Shown: positions 7,219-14,497 of the stretch, one piece after another
Numbering within the stretch: the first letter of the stretch is position 1
Layout of the letters: each line of letters starts with the position of its first letter
Assembly: GCA_964412845.1 (NCBI GenBank)
Contig: CAYPQM010000092.1
Location: 1 to 26,263 of the forward strand
Source: JAWWPY01 sp964412845
GTDB taxonomy: Bacteria; Actinomycetota; Actinomycetes; Streptosporangiales; Streptosporangiaceae
Direction of reading: 5' to 3'
DNA length: 26,263 nt
Translations under genes and position numbers: made by a program
The notes under the pieces: model-generated
The model's database searches: none
What the model was told of the DNA's origin: nothing
What the model saw: the letters and a program-made list of their open reading frames with translations, nothing else

Positions 7219-7431
7219 ATCAGGAACGTGACGAGTCCCTCATGGTGCTGGCCGAAATGCAGCGTGCGCAATAACGCGGGCGGGGCACTGGGCTCACCGG
7301 GATGGCGTTGATATTCGACGGGGTCGACAAGCCCAGCCGCGTCCATAAAAGCCGCCAACTCTTCCCGGCCCTGCTGAGCTCAGGCTGGCAAAGTGCTGCC
7401 GTGCAGGGTCGTCGAAGTCCCACCGGTACAC
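7164..7431 (-). pseudogene. Probable toxin partner of the DUF6247 protein, frameshifted
   Basis: Starting at GTG 7431, 3 bp after the stop of the upstream DUF6247-like gene, the minus strand reads VYRWDFDDPARQHFASLSSAG. After a shift of frame between about 7379 and 7360 it reads REELAAFMDAAGLVDPVEYQRHPGEP, then LRTLHFGQHHEGLVTFLIYPPDDLVLVVRIQWLGE to the TGA at 7164. The joined product of about 88 residues has the size and strand/helix pattern of a RelE/ParE-like toxin, and adjacency to an antitoxin-like gene supports that role. The family assignment is by pattern only. Without the frameshift it would be a normal second gene of the pair. Confidence 0.5.
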
Positions 7432-7434
7432 GCT

Positions 7435-7770
7435 TCAGAGGCCGTACTGGGTGCGGATCCCCTGCCAGCTGATTCGGTCTGCGGGTGGCGGGGGTCCTTC
7501 GCTCTGGTAGCGCTCGACGCGGGCCAGGAACTCGCGCTGGGCGTCGGGGTCGCGCCAGGCGTCTGCCTCGAACCACCAGCGCCGGACCGTCTGTAGCCGG
7601 GGCGTGAGGTCGCCGTGCTCGCGGGCCTCCTCGAACGCCGCGTCCAGCTCATCGTCATAACGCCGCAGCACGGCAGCGTCGGCATTGGCGGCCAGCACAG
7701 CGCGGATCGCCGATGGGGTGCAGGCGGGACGGGCCAGGATCTGGGGGTGCCTGGCATGCGGTGCGGTCAT
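7435..7770 (-). CDS. DUF6247-like protein, candidate antitoxin
   Basis: This 111-residue protein starts at ATG 7770 with GGAG about 6 nt upstream. The sequence (LRRYDDELDAAFEEAREHGDLTPRLQTVRRWWFEADAWRDPDAQREFLARVERY) matches my memory of the actinomycete DUF6247 family, which is often found beside small toxin-like genes. The charged helical body and disordered N-terminus fit an antitoxin, but no DNA-binding motif is obvious. The gene is followed after 3 bp by the frameshifted toxin-like gene, and is transcribed away from the membrane-protein operon that begins at 8020. Confidence 0.65.
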   Translation of the reverse strand: MTAPHARHPQILARPACTPSAIRAVLAANADAAVLRRYDDELDAAFEEAREHGDLTPRLQTVRRWWFEADAWRDPDAQREFLARVERYQSEGPPPPADRISWQGIRTQYGL

Positions 7771-7960
7771 CGGCAGCTCCCGGCGGATCGGAGTCAGAGC
7801 CCAGCTTAAGCGCGCCAGCCGACAAGCAGGGTGCTCTGTGGGACAGCCGGGAGTGACAGGTCTCCAGCCAGCGAAGGGCCGCCCCGGCAAGATCGTCCTC
7901 GATGACCGGCGCGTCGCGGCAGCGGTGCTGGCCGCAGGGCTGAAGCGGTGGCTCCGCACC

Positions 7961-8002
7961 TTGACTTTGCACAGCAAAGCAAGTTACCTTTGTGGCACAA
8001 AG
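7961..8002 (+). promoter_or_regulatory. Promoter with twin CTTTG-N5-CAAAG operators
   Basis: TTGACT (7961-7966) and TTACCT (7984-7989) are spaced 17 bp. Two 15-bp palindromes, CTTTGCACAGCAAAG (7965-7979) and CTTTGTGGCACAAAG (7988-8002), overlap the -35 box and the -10/+1 region, centre to centre 23 bp. The downstream operon encodes a winged-helix protein, so autorepression is the simple reading. Confidence 0.8.
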
Positions 8003-8019
8003 TCGATGGAGGCAGTGCC

Positions 8020-8679
8020 ATGAACGAGACACACGACACCAACGAGACCGCAACAGCCGACGATGGCGGCGGACTCGATCCCCGGGCGGCGGCGGCGCTC
8101 ATTGAGCAGACCAAGAGGCAGGCGCAGCGCCAGTTTGATCTCCGCCCGCCACTGCTCACGCTGCTCAGAGCGGCGGTGATTCTCGCCGCCTACGGGACGG
8201 TCTGGCTGTCGGTGCGCGGACAGCACCCCTACCAGGGTCCGACCGGCGCGGCGCTGGCGGTGGTGTACGGGGCCGTGATTGTCGTGATAATTGTGTCCGT
8301 GGCGGTTGTCCGCCGCGCGACCAGCGGCGTCGGCGGGCAATCCCAGCGGCAGCGGGGGGCCTACGGCGCGGCGTTCGGGACGGCCTGGATCGCCGTTTCC
8401 GTGTTCCAGGGGGCGCTCTATCACGTTGACCCGAGCCACGCGATCGTCTACGGAGTGTTCCCGGCTGCGGCGCCGCTGCTCGTTCTCGGCGCGGCCGCGG
8501 CGGGCATGGCGGCGGCGCGGGAGGACTGGCGGACGCTCGGCGGCGCGATAGCGGTAATCGCCCTCGGCACCGGCAGCGCGTTCGCGGGACCTGCCGGAGT
8601 GTGGGGGGTCATCGCCGTGGGCGGCTGCGTCATCGCCATCGGGTACGCCGCCTACCAGCTCCGGCAGCGCCGTGCATGA
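8020..8679 (+). CDS. Multi-pass membrane protein of unknown function
   Basis: The start is ATG 8020, with GGAGG 7-8 nt upstream; the product is 219 residues. A polar N-terminus of about 40 residues includes a basic stretch (QTKRQAQRQFDLR). It is followed by about six hydrophobic segments near residues 45-65, 77-98, 115-133, 143-166, 173-190 and 193-213. I do not recognise a transport or catalytic motif. The gene overlaps by 8 bp the following winged-helix regulator and shares its promoter with twin palindromes. The pair therefore looks like a membrane component and its own transcription factor, a pattern I have seen for small permease-like proteins linked to PF13601-type regulators. The substrate or stimulus cannot be read from sequence. 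Confidence 0.85.
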   Translation: MNETHDTNETATADDGGGLDPRAAAALIEQTKRQAQRQFDLRPPLLTLLRAAVILAAYGTVWLSVRGQHPYQGPTGAALAVVYGAVIVVIIVSVAVVRRATSGVGGQSQRQRGAYGAAFGTAWIAVSVFQGALYHVDPSHAIVYGVFPAAAPLLVLGAAAAGMAAAREDWRTLGGAIAVIALGTGSAFAGPAGVWGVIAVGGCVIAIGYAAYQLRQRRA

Positions 8680-9007
8680 CGATGAGCCCACGCCCGCCGA
8701 TGCGCTCGACCCGCTGATCCACGTCCCAGCGCGGCTGCGGCTGATGGTGACGCTGGCGGCCCTGCCCCAGGGCGACACCCTGTCCTTCACTCGCCTGCAA
8801 GACATGCTGGGGCTGACGCCCGGCAACCTGATTACCCACCTGCGCAAACTGGAAGACGCTGGGTACGTGCAGACGGAAAAGACCGGCAGCGGCGTCAACG
8901 GGCTGACCACAGTCGCCCTCACTCGTGACGGCCGGGGCGCGCTGGATCGTTACACCGCCGTGCTGCGGCAACTGCTCGACACCGCCGGGCCAGCGCAGCC
9001 GCCGTGA
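8672..9007 (+). CDS. Winged-helix transcriptional regulator
   Basis: The product is 111 residues from GTG 8672, overlapping the membrane-protein stop by 8 bp (translational coupling). A helix-turn-helix spans about 37-62 (TLSFTRLQDMLGLTPGNLITHLRKLEDAGYV), followed by a beta-wing (about 63-84, KTGSGVNGLTTVALTRDG). This is the compact ArsR/MarR-like fold of the PF13601 winged-helix family (HTH_27), which usually consists of little more than the DNA-binding domain plus a dimer helix. The two palindromes in the operon promoter are the natural candidate sites. No ligand domain or metal-binding cysteines are visible, so the signal may come from the membrane partner. Confidence 0.88.
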   Translation: MHDDEPTPADALDPLIHVPARLRLMVTLAALPQGDTLSFTRLQDMLGLTPGNLITHLRKLEDAGYVQTEKTGSGVNGLTTVALTRDGRGALDRYTAVLRQLLDTAGPAQPP

Positions 9008-9078
9008 ACAGGCGCCTCCCTGATGGCGGCCCAGCACCGGCCGCCGGGGGAGCCACCAGGCTGATCGGCGGTTAGGCC

Positions 9079-10737
9079 GTGACCGCCACTGGGAACGAAG
9101 CTGGGCATGCTGTGTGCGGCGCGCTCCGGCGCACCTTCGTGCCCGCCATGGCCGCGGTGAAGGTGCCGCGGTCCGCCCGCCTGCTTGCGGCCGGCCGGCC
9201 TGACCGGGCCGCCGGGTCGCGGTCCCGGCCGGGTTCCCATCCCATAACGATCACCATTGACGCTGAGCATCCCGGGCCGGTGGTCCCGGACGATTTCGCC
9301 GGGCTGAGTTTCGAACGGGGACCGCTCAATCCCGGCAACGCGGGCGTGCGAGGCTACCTGTTCAGCCCGGCCAACAATTCGCTGGTCACCCTGTTCCGCA
9401 ATCTCGGGCTGCGCAACCTGCGGATCGGCGGGGGGTCGGTGGATGAGTTTATCCCCGCGGGCACCGGCCGGGATGGCTTCACCGGAATCGACAGCCTCTT
9501 CGCCTTTGCCGCCGCTGCCGGTGCGCAGGTCATCTATTCGCTCCGCCTGCTGAGCCCCAGCGCAAAGCCAGTCAGTGACCTGAAATCGGTCGATGCCCAG
9601 GCCGCCGGGTACATCTGGCGTCACTACCGGGAGAATGTGGCCAGCTTCGCTATCGGGAACGAGCCGGACTGGCATGCGTTTCATACCTACCCGGGCCATC
9701 CGCATGATCCGGCGATCTACGAGGAGATCCCGGGGGTGCCGGGCAGTGCGTACGCGTCCTACCTGGCCAACTGGCAGAGCTTCGCCGACGCGGTCCGGGA
9801 CGCGGCGCCTGGGGCCCCATTGGCTGGGCCAGACACCGGGGCATACAGCACGCAGACCTACACCCCCGGCCCGGGAAACGGCGTGTCGTGGACTGAGCAA
9901 TTCGCCAGCGATGAAAGGGCCTCTGGCCGGATAGCCGGCATCACCCAGCACTACTACGTGGGGGGAGGCCCGGGGAGGACAACCGCCCGGCAAGCGATCC
10001 GCAATATGCTGTCCCCCGAATGGGTGCACGGCACCACGGTCGGGACTCAGCCGGCCCGCACCACTTACACCCCCTATCCCTGGCTCTACGCGAACCATCT
10101 CGCTCCGGTGGTCGCTGCTGGCCTGCGCTACCGGCTCACCGAATCGAATGACTACCTGATCGGCGTCCCGGGAGCGAGCAATGCGTTTGCCTCGGCGCTG
10201 TGGGCGCTGGATTACCTGCACTGGTGGGCAGCCCACGCGGCCGGGGGCGTGAATTTCCACAACAAGCAATGGCTCTACACCGACACGATCGTGCCGGATC
10301 CTGCCCACCCCGGGGGTTATGCGATCACCCCGAAGGGGTACGGCATCAAAGCGTTCACCCTAGGCTCGGCGGGGCAGGTCGAGCCGGTTGCGATCGGGAA
10401 TCCGGACGGCATCAACCTGACCGCCTACTGCGTTGGCGGAGCCGGCGTGCATTACGTCACGATCATCAACAAGACACAGGGGGCGGCGGCTGCGGATGCG
10501 GCCCTGACGATCGTCCCGCCTGGCCCGGGGGTGCCAGGTGCGCAGATCATGACGCTCGCCAGCGGGGAGCCAGGGGACGCGACCGGAGCCAGCGCCACGC
10601 TCGGCGGCGCCGCGATCACCGGCGACACTCCCTGGGACGGGAAATGGAACGCCCTGGCCGCCGGTCCGCGTGCGGGAATCAGCCTGACCGTCCGGGCTGC
10701 CACCGCGGCCATCGTCAGGATTCACAGCGCAGGCTGA
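9079..10737 (+). CDS. Glycoside hydrolase, GH79-like (beta-glucuronidase/heparanase type)
   Basis: The protein is up to 552 residues from GTG 9079; ATG 9148 (residue 24) is an alternative start. After an odd basic N-terminus, a TIM-barrel begins (PDDFAGLSFERGPLN, about 70-84) with LRIGGGSVDEF (about 114-124). The acid/base Glu is in FAIGNEPDWHAF (E195) and the likely nucleophile in YRLTESNDYL (E355), followed by ASNAFASALWALDYLHW. A C-terminal beta domain covers about 430-552. This layout is that of GH79 enzymes, which remove glucuronic acid or related residues from plant and animal glycans. No clean signal peptide is visible, so export is uncertain. It may use a mis-called start. It is followed by a convergent hydrolase gene. 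Confidence 0.8.
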   Translation: MTATGNEAGHAVCGALRRTFVPAMAAVKVPRSARLLAAGRPDRAAGSRSRPGSHPITITIDAEHPGPVVPDDFAGLSFERGPLNPGNAGVRGYLFSPANNSLVTLFRNLGLRNLRIGGGSVDEFIPAGTGRDGFTGIDSLFAFAAAAGAQVIYSLRLLSPSAKPVSDLKSVDAQAAGYIWRHYRENVASFAIGNEPDWHAFHTYPGHPHDPAIYEEIPGVPGSAYASYLANWQSFADAVRDAAPGAPLAGPDTGAYSTQTYTPGPGNGVSWTEQFASDERASGRIAGITQHYYVGGGPGRTTARQAIRNMLSPEWVHGTTVGTQPARTTYTPYPWLYANHLAPVVAAGLRYRLTESNDYLIGVPGASNAFASALWALDYLHWWAAHAAGGVNFHNKQWLYTDTIVPDPAHPGGYAITPKGYGIKAFTLGSAGQVEPVAIGNPDGINLTAYCVGGAGVHYVTIINKTQGAAAADAALTIVPPGPGVPGAQIMTLASGEPGDATGASATLGGAAITGDTPWDGKWNALAAGPRAGISLTVRAATAAIVRIHSAG

Positions 10738-10783
10738 CCCGCCAGTGTGTGGCCGAGGCGCGGTCATCGCGGCCGCCGTGGAG

Positions 10784-11722
10784 CTAAGGGTGCACGGTGC
10801 TGGCCGGGTCCGGGCTGGCCGGGTCCGGGCGGGCCGGGTCCGTCGTGTCGGCTTCGGTCAGCTTGTCGAGCATCTCGCCGAGGTGCTCATAAATCCCGAG
10901 ATGGCCCTCGCCGTCACGCAGGACGAGTTGTGCGCGGGGCAGGTTGCCGGACAGCCACAATCCGTGCGCGGGCGGTGCGAGGGGATCGTCGCGGCCGTAC
11001 CACAGCAGGACCGGGCAGTGGACTGCGCTCAGGTCGATGTCCCAGCGCCCGATCCAGGAGACGTTGTCCCAGCCCGCGCCAGCGGTTCCCTGGCGAAATG
11101 CCTCGCGCATCGTTTCCGCCAGGACCGCGGCGTATCGCTCGTCCCGCAACAGCTCGCGGTCGCGGGAGGACAGCATGGCCTCGAGGGCCGGCACCACCCC
11201 AGAGCCGCCGGAGACCCGGGACAGCTCAGCCAGCGGCTCGAATCCGGCGGCGAACGCCGCGGCCGCGGCGGCCGGATCATCCGGCAGCAGCGAGACCGCC
11301 CGGCGGTCGTCGCCATCGAGCCCGTCGAGCGCGCCAGGAATCAGCTCGAACGGCCCGGGACCCGAGGCGATCCCAGCCCGGATAACGCGGCCGCCCGAGC
11401 CCGCGGCAGCAGCCAGCGCCGCTGGCCCCCCGCCGGACATCCCGAGGGTCGCGAACCGGGCCACGCCCAGCTCGTCGGCAACCGCATGCGCGTCGGCCGC
11501 GATCGAGGCCAGCCCGAACGGCGCGGGAGTGGAGCCCCCATAACCGGGCCGGTCGAAGGAAACCAGCCGGACGCCGTGCTCGGCGGCGAGCTGCTCTCCA
11601 AAGCAGAGGTCCAGCCGGGAACCCGGAGTCCCGTGGAAGTACATCACCACGGTGCCGTCGGGCTCACCTGACTCACGGACCCGCAATACCCGCCCGCCGA
11701 GACCCATCTCAGTCTCGCGCAT
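10784..11722 (-). CDS. Alpha/beta hydrolase
   Basis: This 312-residue protein has the alpha/beta-hydrolase plan: oxyanion loop FHGTPGSRLDL (about 29-39), a SFDRPGYGGS turn (about 55-64), nucleophile elbow GMSGGG with Ser at about 96, an acidic residue in WYGRDDPLAPP (about 245), and catalytic His in GEGHLG (about 274). The substrate is not predictable. The last residues, DPARPDPASPDPAS, come from a 15-bp tandem repeat in the DNA and are probably a disordered tail. The initiating ATG at 11722 has no clear ribosome site; MGLGG five codons later is an alternative. The gene converges on the GH79 gene. Confidence 0.88.
   Translation of the reverse strand: MRETEMGLGGRVLRVRESGEPDGTVVMYFHGTPGSRLDLCFGEQLAAEHGVRLVSFDRPGYGGSTPAPFGLASIAADAHAVADELGVARFATLGMSGGGPAALAAAAGSGGRVIRAGIASGPGPFELIPGALDGLDGDDRRAVSLLPDDPAAAAAAFAAGFEPLAELSRVSGGSGVVPALEAMLSSRDRELLRDERYAAVLAETMREAFRQGTAGAGWDNVSWIGRWDIDLSAVHCPVLLWYGRDDPLAPPAHGLWLSGNLPRAQLVLRDGEGHLGIYEHLGEMLDKLTEADTTDPARPDPASPDPASTVHP
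10801..10842. repeat. 15-bp tandem repeat, about 2.8 copies
   Basis: TGGCCGGGTCCGGGC is repeated exactly at 10801-10815 and 10816-10830, with a degenerate third copy. It lies inside the 3' end of the alpha/beta hydrolase gene and encodes Asp-Pro-Ala/Ser repeats. Such repeats can vary in copy number without shifting the frame. Confidence 0.9.
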
Positions 11723-11774
11723 CAGACCATAGTGATGCCGCCACCATCGCTGAGCAAGCTGCCTGAGCTGATGC

Positions 11775-12551
11775 CTACAGGTCGCTGGGGAAGGCGATTG
11801 TTTGCGGGGCGATGAGCGGTGTGCCGATTTCCAGCTGGATCTGGGCGTGTGCGTTCAGCGGGATGTCGCGGGGGTTTCCCCGGTAGACCTTGCCGTTGTA
11901 GAGGGCGGTCACGTGCCCGCTGGCCGGGCCGGCCTGGTCCGGGCCCAGTGACTGGCCCCACTCGTCGAAGACCTGGCCCAGGGTGAAGGTCCGCTGGACC
12001 GGGGACTCGATGTGGATGATGCCGTCGGCCGCGTGCGTGTGCAGCCAGTACAGGCAGGTGCCGCCGGCGATGAGGGGGCCGGTGGTGGTGTTCTGGGCCT
12101 GCGCTCCGGGGATGCCGATGCCCGCGGGGAGCTGGCGTTGCGAGCCGTTCACGAAGATGGCCAGGTGAGCGTGGATATGGAACAGGGTCTGCTCGGATGA
12201 CTGGCAGCTGATCCCGTCGACGGGGCTGCCTGTGGTCCCGGTGGCCGTGCTGGCCAGCGCCGCGGCGGCCGGAATCGGCACGCCCTCAGGCCCGAGGGGG
12301 CCAGGGGATGGCGCCGACTTGAGCGGGCCCAGTGTGCTCAGCGGGGACAGCGTGAGTTTCGGCGTCCCCCCGGGGCTTCCGCTGTTCCGGGTAACCGCCA
12401 GCGTGATGCCGACCGCTGCGATGATCACCACCACCGCTGCGCCGATCCCGGCCATCCAGTTACGGCGCCGCCTGCGCTGCGCTTCCTGAGCCCGCATCTG
12501 GGCGATCTTCGCCTGAGCAGCGGCCTGCCTGTTCCTGCCTGCCTTGGCCAC
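11775..12551 (-). CDS. Membrane-anchored His-motif protein of unknown function
   Basis: The product is 258 residues from GTG 12551, chosen because GGAGAAGG lies 4-8 nt upstream; ATG 12578 would add nine residues with a poor site. The layout is a basic cytoplasmic start with an Ala/Arg/Gln-rich helix (about 8-30), one membrane span (about 33-54), a Pro/Gly/Ser linker (about 60-110), and an outer domain. The outer domain has Cys116 and Cys166 (possible disulfide), HIHAHL (125-130) and HTHAADGIIHIES (171-183). The spaced His pairs suggest a metal-binding site on the extracellular face. I recognise it as a conserved actinomycete protein type without a known function. Confidence 0.8.
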   Translation of the reverse strand: MAKAGRNRQAAAQAKIAQMRAQEAQRRRRRNWMAGIGAAVVVIIAAVGITLAVTRNSGSPGGTPKLTLSPLSTLGPLKSAPSPGPLGPEGVPIPAAAALASTATGTTGSPVDGISCQSSEQTLFHIHAHLAIFVNGSQRQLPAGIGIPGAQAQNTTTGPLIAGGTCLYWLHTHAADGIIHIESPVQRTFTLGQVFDEWGQSLGPDQAGPASGHVTALYNGKVYRGNPRDIPLNAHAQIQLEIGTPLIAPQTIAFPSDL

Positions 12552-12681
12552 CCGACCTTCTCCCTGATCAACGGCCATGGGCGCGGTGCTCGGCCTGCTG
12601 CGAGGAACTGACCTGGACAGCTTCAGGATACTTCCACAGCTGCCGGTTGCCGGTGGCCCGGAGATCGTGGCCACAATGCAT

Positions 12682-12741
12682 GCTAGCTCCGCTAGCTGCT
12701 CTAGCCAGCTACTTGATTAAGTATGGTAGCTGGCTTAGCAT
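12682..12741 (+). promoter_or_regulatory. padR promoter and operators
   Basis: TTGATT (12713-12718) and TAGCAT (12736-12741) are spaced 17 bp. The perfect 10-bp inverted repeat AGCCAGCTAC / GTAGCTGGCT (12703-12712 and 12726-12735) encloses the -35 box and ends at the -10. Two further GCTAGC palindromes lie at 12682-12687 and 12691-12696. The predicted transcription start falls at or within a base or two of the GTG start (12748). Confidence 0.7.
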
Positions 12742-12747
12742 GGATGG

Positions 12748-13113
12748 GTGACCTCCACTCATGACCCGCAACTGCTCAAGGGCGTGCTGTCGCTGCTGTT
12801 GCTGCGGCTACTGGCCGAACGCGAGTCGTACGGCTATGAGCTGGTACAGCGGCTGCGGGAGGCCGGGCTGGCCGGCATCTCCGACGGCACCGTCTACCCG
12901 GCGCTGGCCCGGCTGGAGCGGGAAGGCCGGGTCAGCGCCCGGCTCGTCGTCTCCCGTTCCGGGCCTGCTCGCAAGTACTACCAGCCGACCGGCGCCGGTC
13001 ACACGGCCCTGGCTCAGGGAACCGCGAGCTGGCTGTCCCTGGCCGAGGTGGTCAATCCCGTCCTGGCCCGCCCGGTGCCAGCGCAGCCAGCCCCGCCTGC
13101 CATGGAGGCATGA
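12748..13113 (+). CDS. PadR-family transcriptional regulator
   Basis: This 121-residue protein has the PadR winged-helix plan: LLKGVLSLLLLRLLAERESYGYELVQRLREAGL, SDGTVYPALARLEREGRVSARLV, and RKYYQPTGAGHTAL. PadR proteins are small repressors that often control an adjacent membrane protein gene and their own promoter. The GTG start is only 6 bp from the -10 box, so the messenger is probably leaderless, consistent with the absence of a normal ribosome site. The stop is 1 bp before the ATG of the next gene, so the two are coupled. Confidence 0.93.
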   Translation: MTSTHDPQLLKGVLSLLLLRLLAERESYGYELVQRLREAGLAGISDGTVYPALARLEREGRVSARLVVSRSGPARKYYQPTGAGHTALAQGTASWLSLAEVVNPVLARPVPAQPAPPAMEA

Positions 13114-13114
13114 G

Positions 13115-13699
13115 ATGAACCACAGCCTGACGAGGATCGACCGCCTGCGCATCGAACGGACGGTCTGGGACTTCAATTTCCTTCTCATCAACCTGCCCAA
13201 GCGGTCGAGGATCGCCAAGCGCCGCGAGATGCGCGCCAATCTGCACGCCGCCGCCGAGGACGTCGGCACCGCCGAAGCGCTGCGCGGGCTGGGCAACCTG
13301 CGGCGGCTCGCGGCCGAGTACCTCGCCGCCGAGTACGGCGAGCACGGACCGCGGCCCACCTACTGGAAGGGAATCACCTGGGCCGTGTTGCTGCTGCCGA
13401 TCATGTTCGCCATCGAGGACCTCGGGAAGTGGTCTTTCCTCGATGGCGTCCGGGCCACTGCGCACGTCACCGGTGTCTTCCACTACACCGGGCTGAAGTT
13501 CCTGGGCCTTGACTTCATCTACACCTTCGTCGATGGCCGGAACACTGCCGTGGGGTGGTCGCAGAGCGTGACTGGTGTCGAGCTGATCTACCTGCTCGCC
13601 GCGTTCGTGCTCGGCGCGAGGCCGTGGCGGCTGCTGGCCCCGTGGCGCTCGTGGCGCTCGAGGCGATTGCGGCGTGCGGACGCTACCAGCGATCAGTGA
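13115..13699 (+). CDS. PadR-linked membrane protein
   Basis: The product is 194 residues from ATG 13115. A cytoplasmic helical N-terminus (about 1-75; RIERTVWDFNFLLINLPKRSRIAKRREMRANLHAAAEDVG) resembles HAAS-type domains, which commonly sit beside PadR genes. Hydrophobic segments follow at about 86-102 and 153-169, with a weaker one near 126-138, and the end is a very basic tail (WRSWRSRRLRRA). No catalytic motif is visible. By context it is the controlled target of the PadR repressor, probably a stress-responsive membrane component. The HAAS resemblance is by layout and not by firm sequence match. Confidence 0.75.
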   Translation: MNHSLTRIDRLRIERTVWDFNFLLINLPKRSRIAKRREMRANLHAAAEDVGTAEALRGLGNLRRLAAEYLAAEYGEHGPRPTYWKGITWAVLLLPIMFAIEDLGKWSFLDGVRATAHVTGVFHYTGLKFLGLDFIYTFVDGRNTAVGWSQSVTGVELIYLLAAFVLGARPWRLLAPWRSWRSRRLRRADATSDQ

Positions 13700-13728
13700 G
13701 GGTATGTGCCGCCGGACAGCGATAACAG

Positions 13729-14340
13729 TCAGTGGCCAGCCAGGAAGATCTCCCGTGCTTCGCGGAGCGCGTAGCCGACGATAACGAGCGCGGCCAGCGG
13801 GTCGGCCCACCACAGACCCGCCGCGGCGTTGAGGATGAGCCCGGCCAGGACCGCGGCCGCCAGGATCGCGTCGACCAGGGTGACCCGGCCTTCGGTGACC
13901 AGGACCAGGTTGCCCAGCGCTTTTCCGGTCCGGGCCTTGCCGGCGGCCAGCGCGAACATGACGGCGGCGGTCACCGCGGTCCAGCCGATCCCCAGCGGGC
14001 TGGGCCCGGGGCGGTAGCCGGTCACCAGGACGATGACTGACTGGATGGCCAGGTAGGCCGCCAACGCCAGGAAGGCGCCGCCGATCAGCCGCAGCGCCCG
14101 GCGCTGCCGGGCCTCCCCGGTCCCGGAAAGCTCCCACAGCACGACGGTGCTGGCGCCGATCTCAATCAGCGAATCCAGGCCGAACCCGGCCAGCGCCACC
14201 GAGCGGGCGCGGACCGTGGCCACGGCCAGCACGATGATGCCCGCGACATTCCAGCCGAGCGTGATCCCCTCAAGGATCCGTCCCCGGCGCAGCAGGACCC
14301 CGGGGCGGCCAGCGGCGGCGGTAGCAGGTTCATCAGTCAT
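13729..14340 (-). CDS. Cation efflux (CDF-like) transporter
   Basis: The product is 203 residues from ATG 14340. Hydrophobic segments occur near 27-47, 54-72, 86-108, 117-135, 154-173 and 178-193. The sequence VALAGFGLDSLIEIGASTVVLWEL (Asp at about 56), TLVDAILAAAVLAG (Asp at about 157) and LWWADPLAALVIVGYALREARE matches the membrane part of the cation diffusion facilitator family, in which paired acidic residues bind Zn, Co or Mn for proton-driven export. It lacks the long cytoplasmic C-terminal domain of full CDF proteins. The gene is divergent from the MntP-like gene and shares a 157-bp control region with it, which hints at joint metal control. Confidence 0.8.
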   Translation of the reverse strand: MTDEPATAAAGRPGVLLRRGRILEGITLGWNVAGIIVLAVATVRARSVALAGFGLDSLIEIGASTVVLWELSGTGEARQRRALRLIGGAFLALAAYLAIQSVIVLVTGYRPGPSPLGIGWTAVTAAVMFALAAGKARTGKALGNLVLVTEGRVTLVDAILAAAVLAGLILNAAAGLWWADPLAALVIVGYALREAREIFLAGH

Positions 14341-14497
14341 CTGGCGCGGTGCTCCGGCTGCTCCGAGTGCCGTGTCCATGCGGCGCTGGGCCGCACCGGT
14401 CCAGCATGCCAGCCACTCCACCCGGCGAGCGGTACAGCTATCCCAGCCGGAGCGGCCACCCAGACTTCGGCCGGGACGCTGTGAAAACCTGAGGGCC

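Noticed and set aside
7173..7267. Plus-strand frame reading EPLDPDDEHEIIWWVDQERDESLMV
   Set aside because: It looks protein-like but has no start and is antisense to the toxin-like gene, whose translation and context are more convincing.
8950..10308. Long minus-strand open frame of 452 codons
   Set aside because: It is antisense to the GH79 gene, whose NEP and TESND motifs fix the real strand.
14341..14497. yybP-ykoY manganese riboswitch before the MntP-like gene
   Set aside because: The conserved GGGGAGTA-type core and its partner were not found; the region is ordinary GC-rich DNA.
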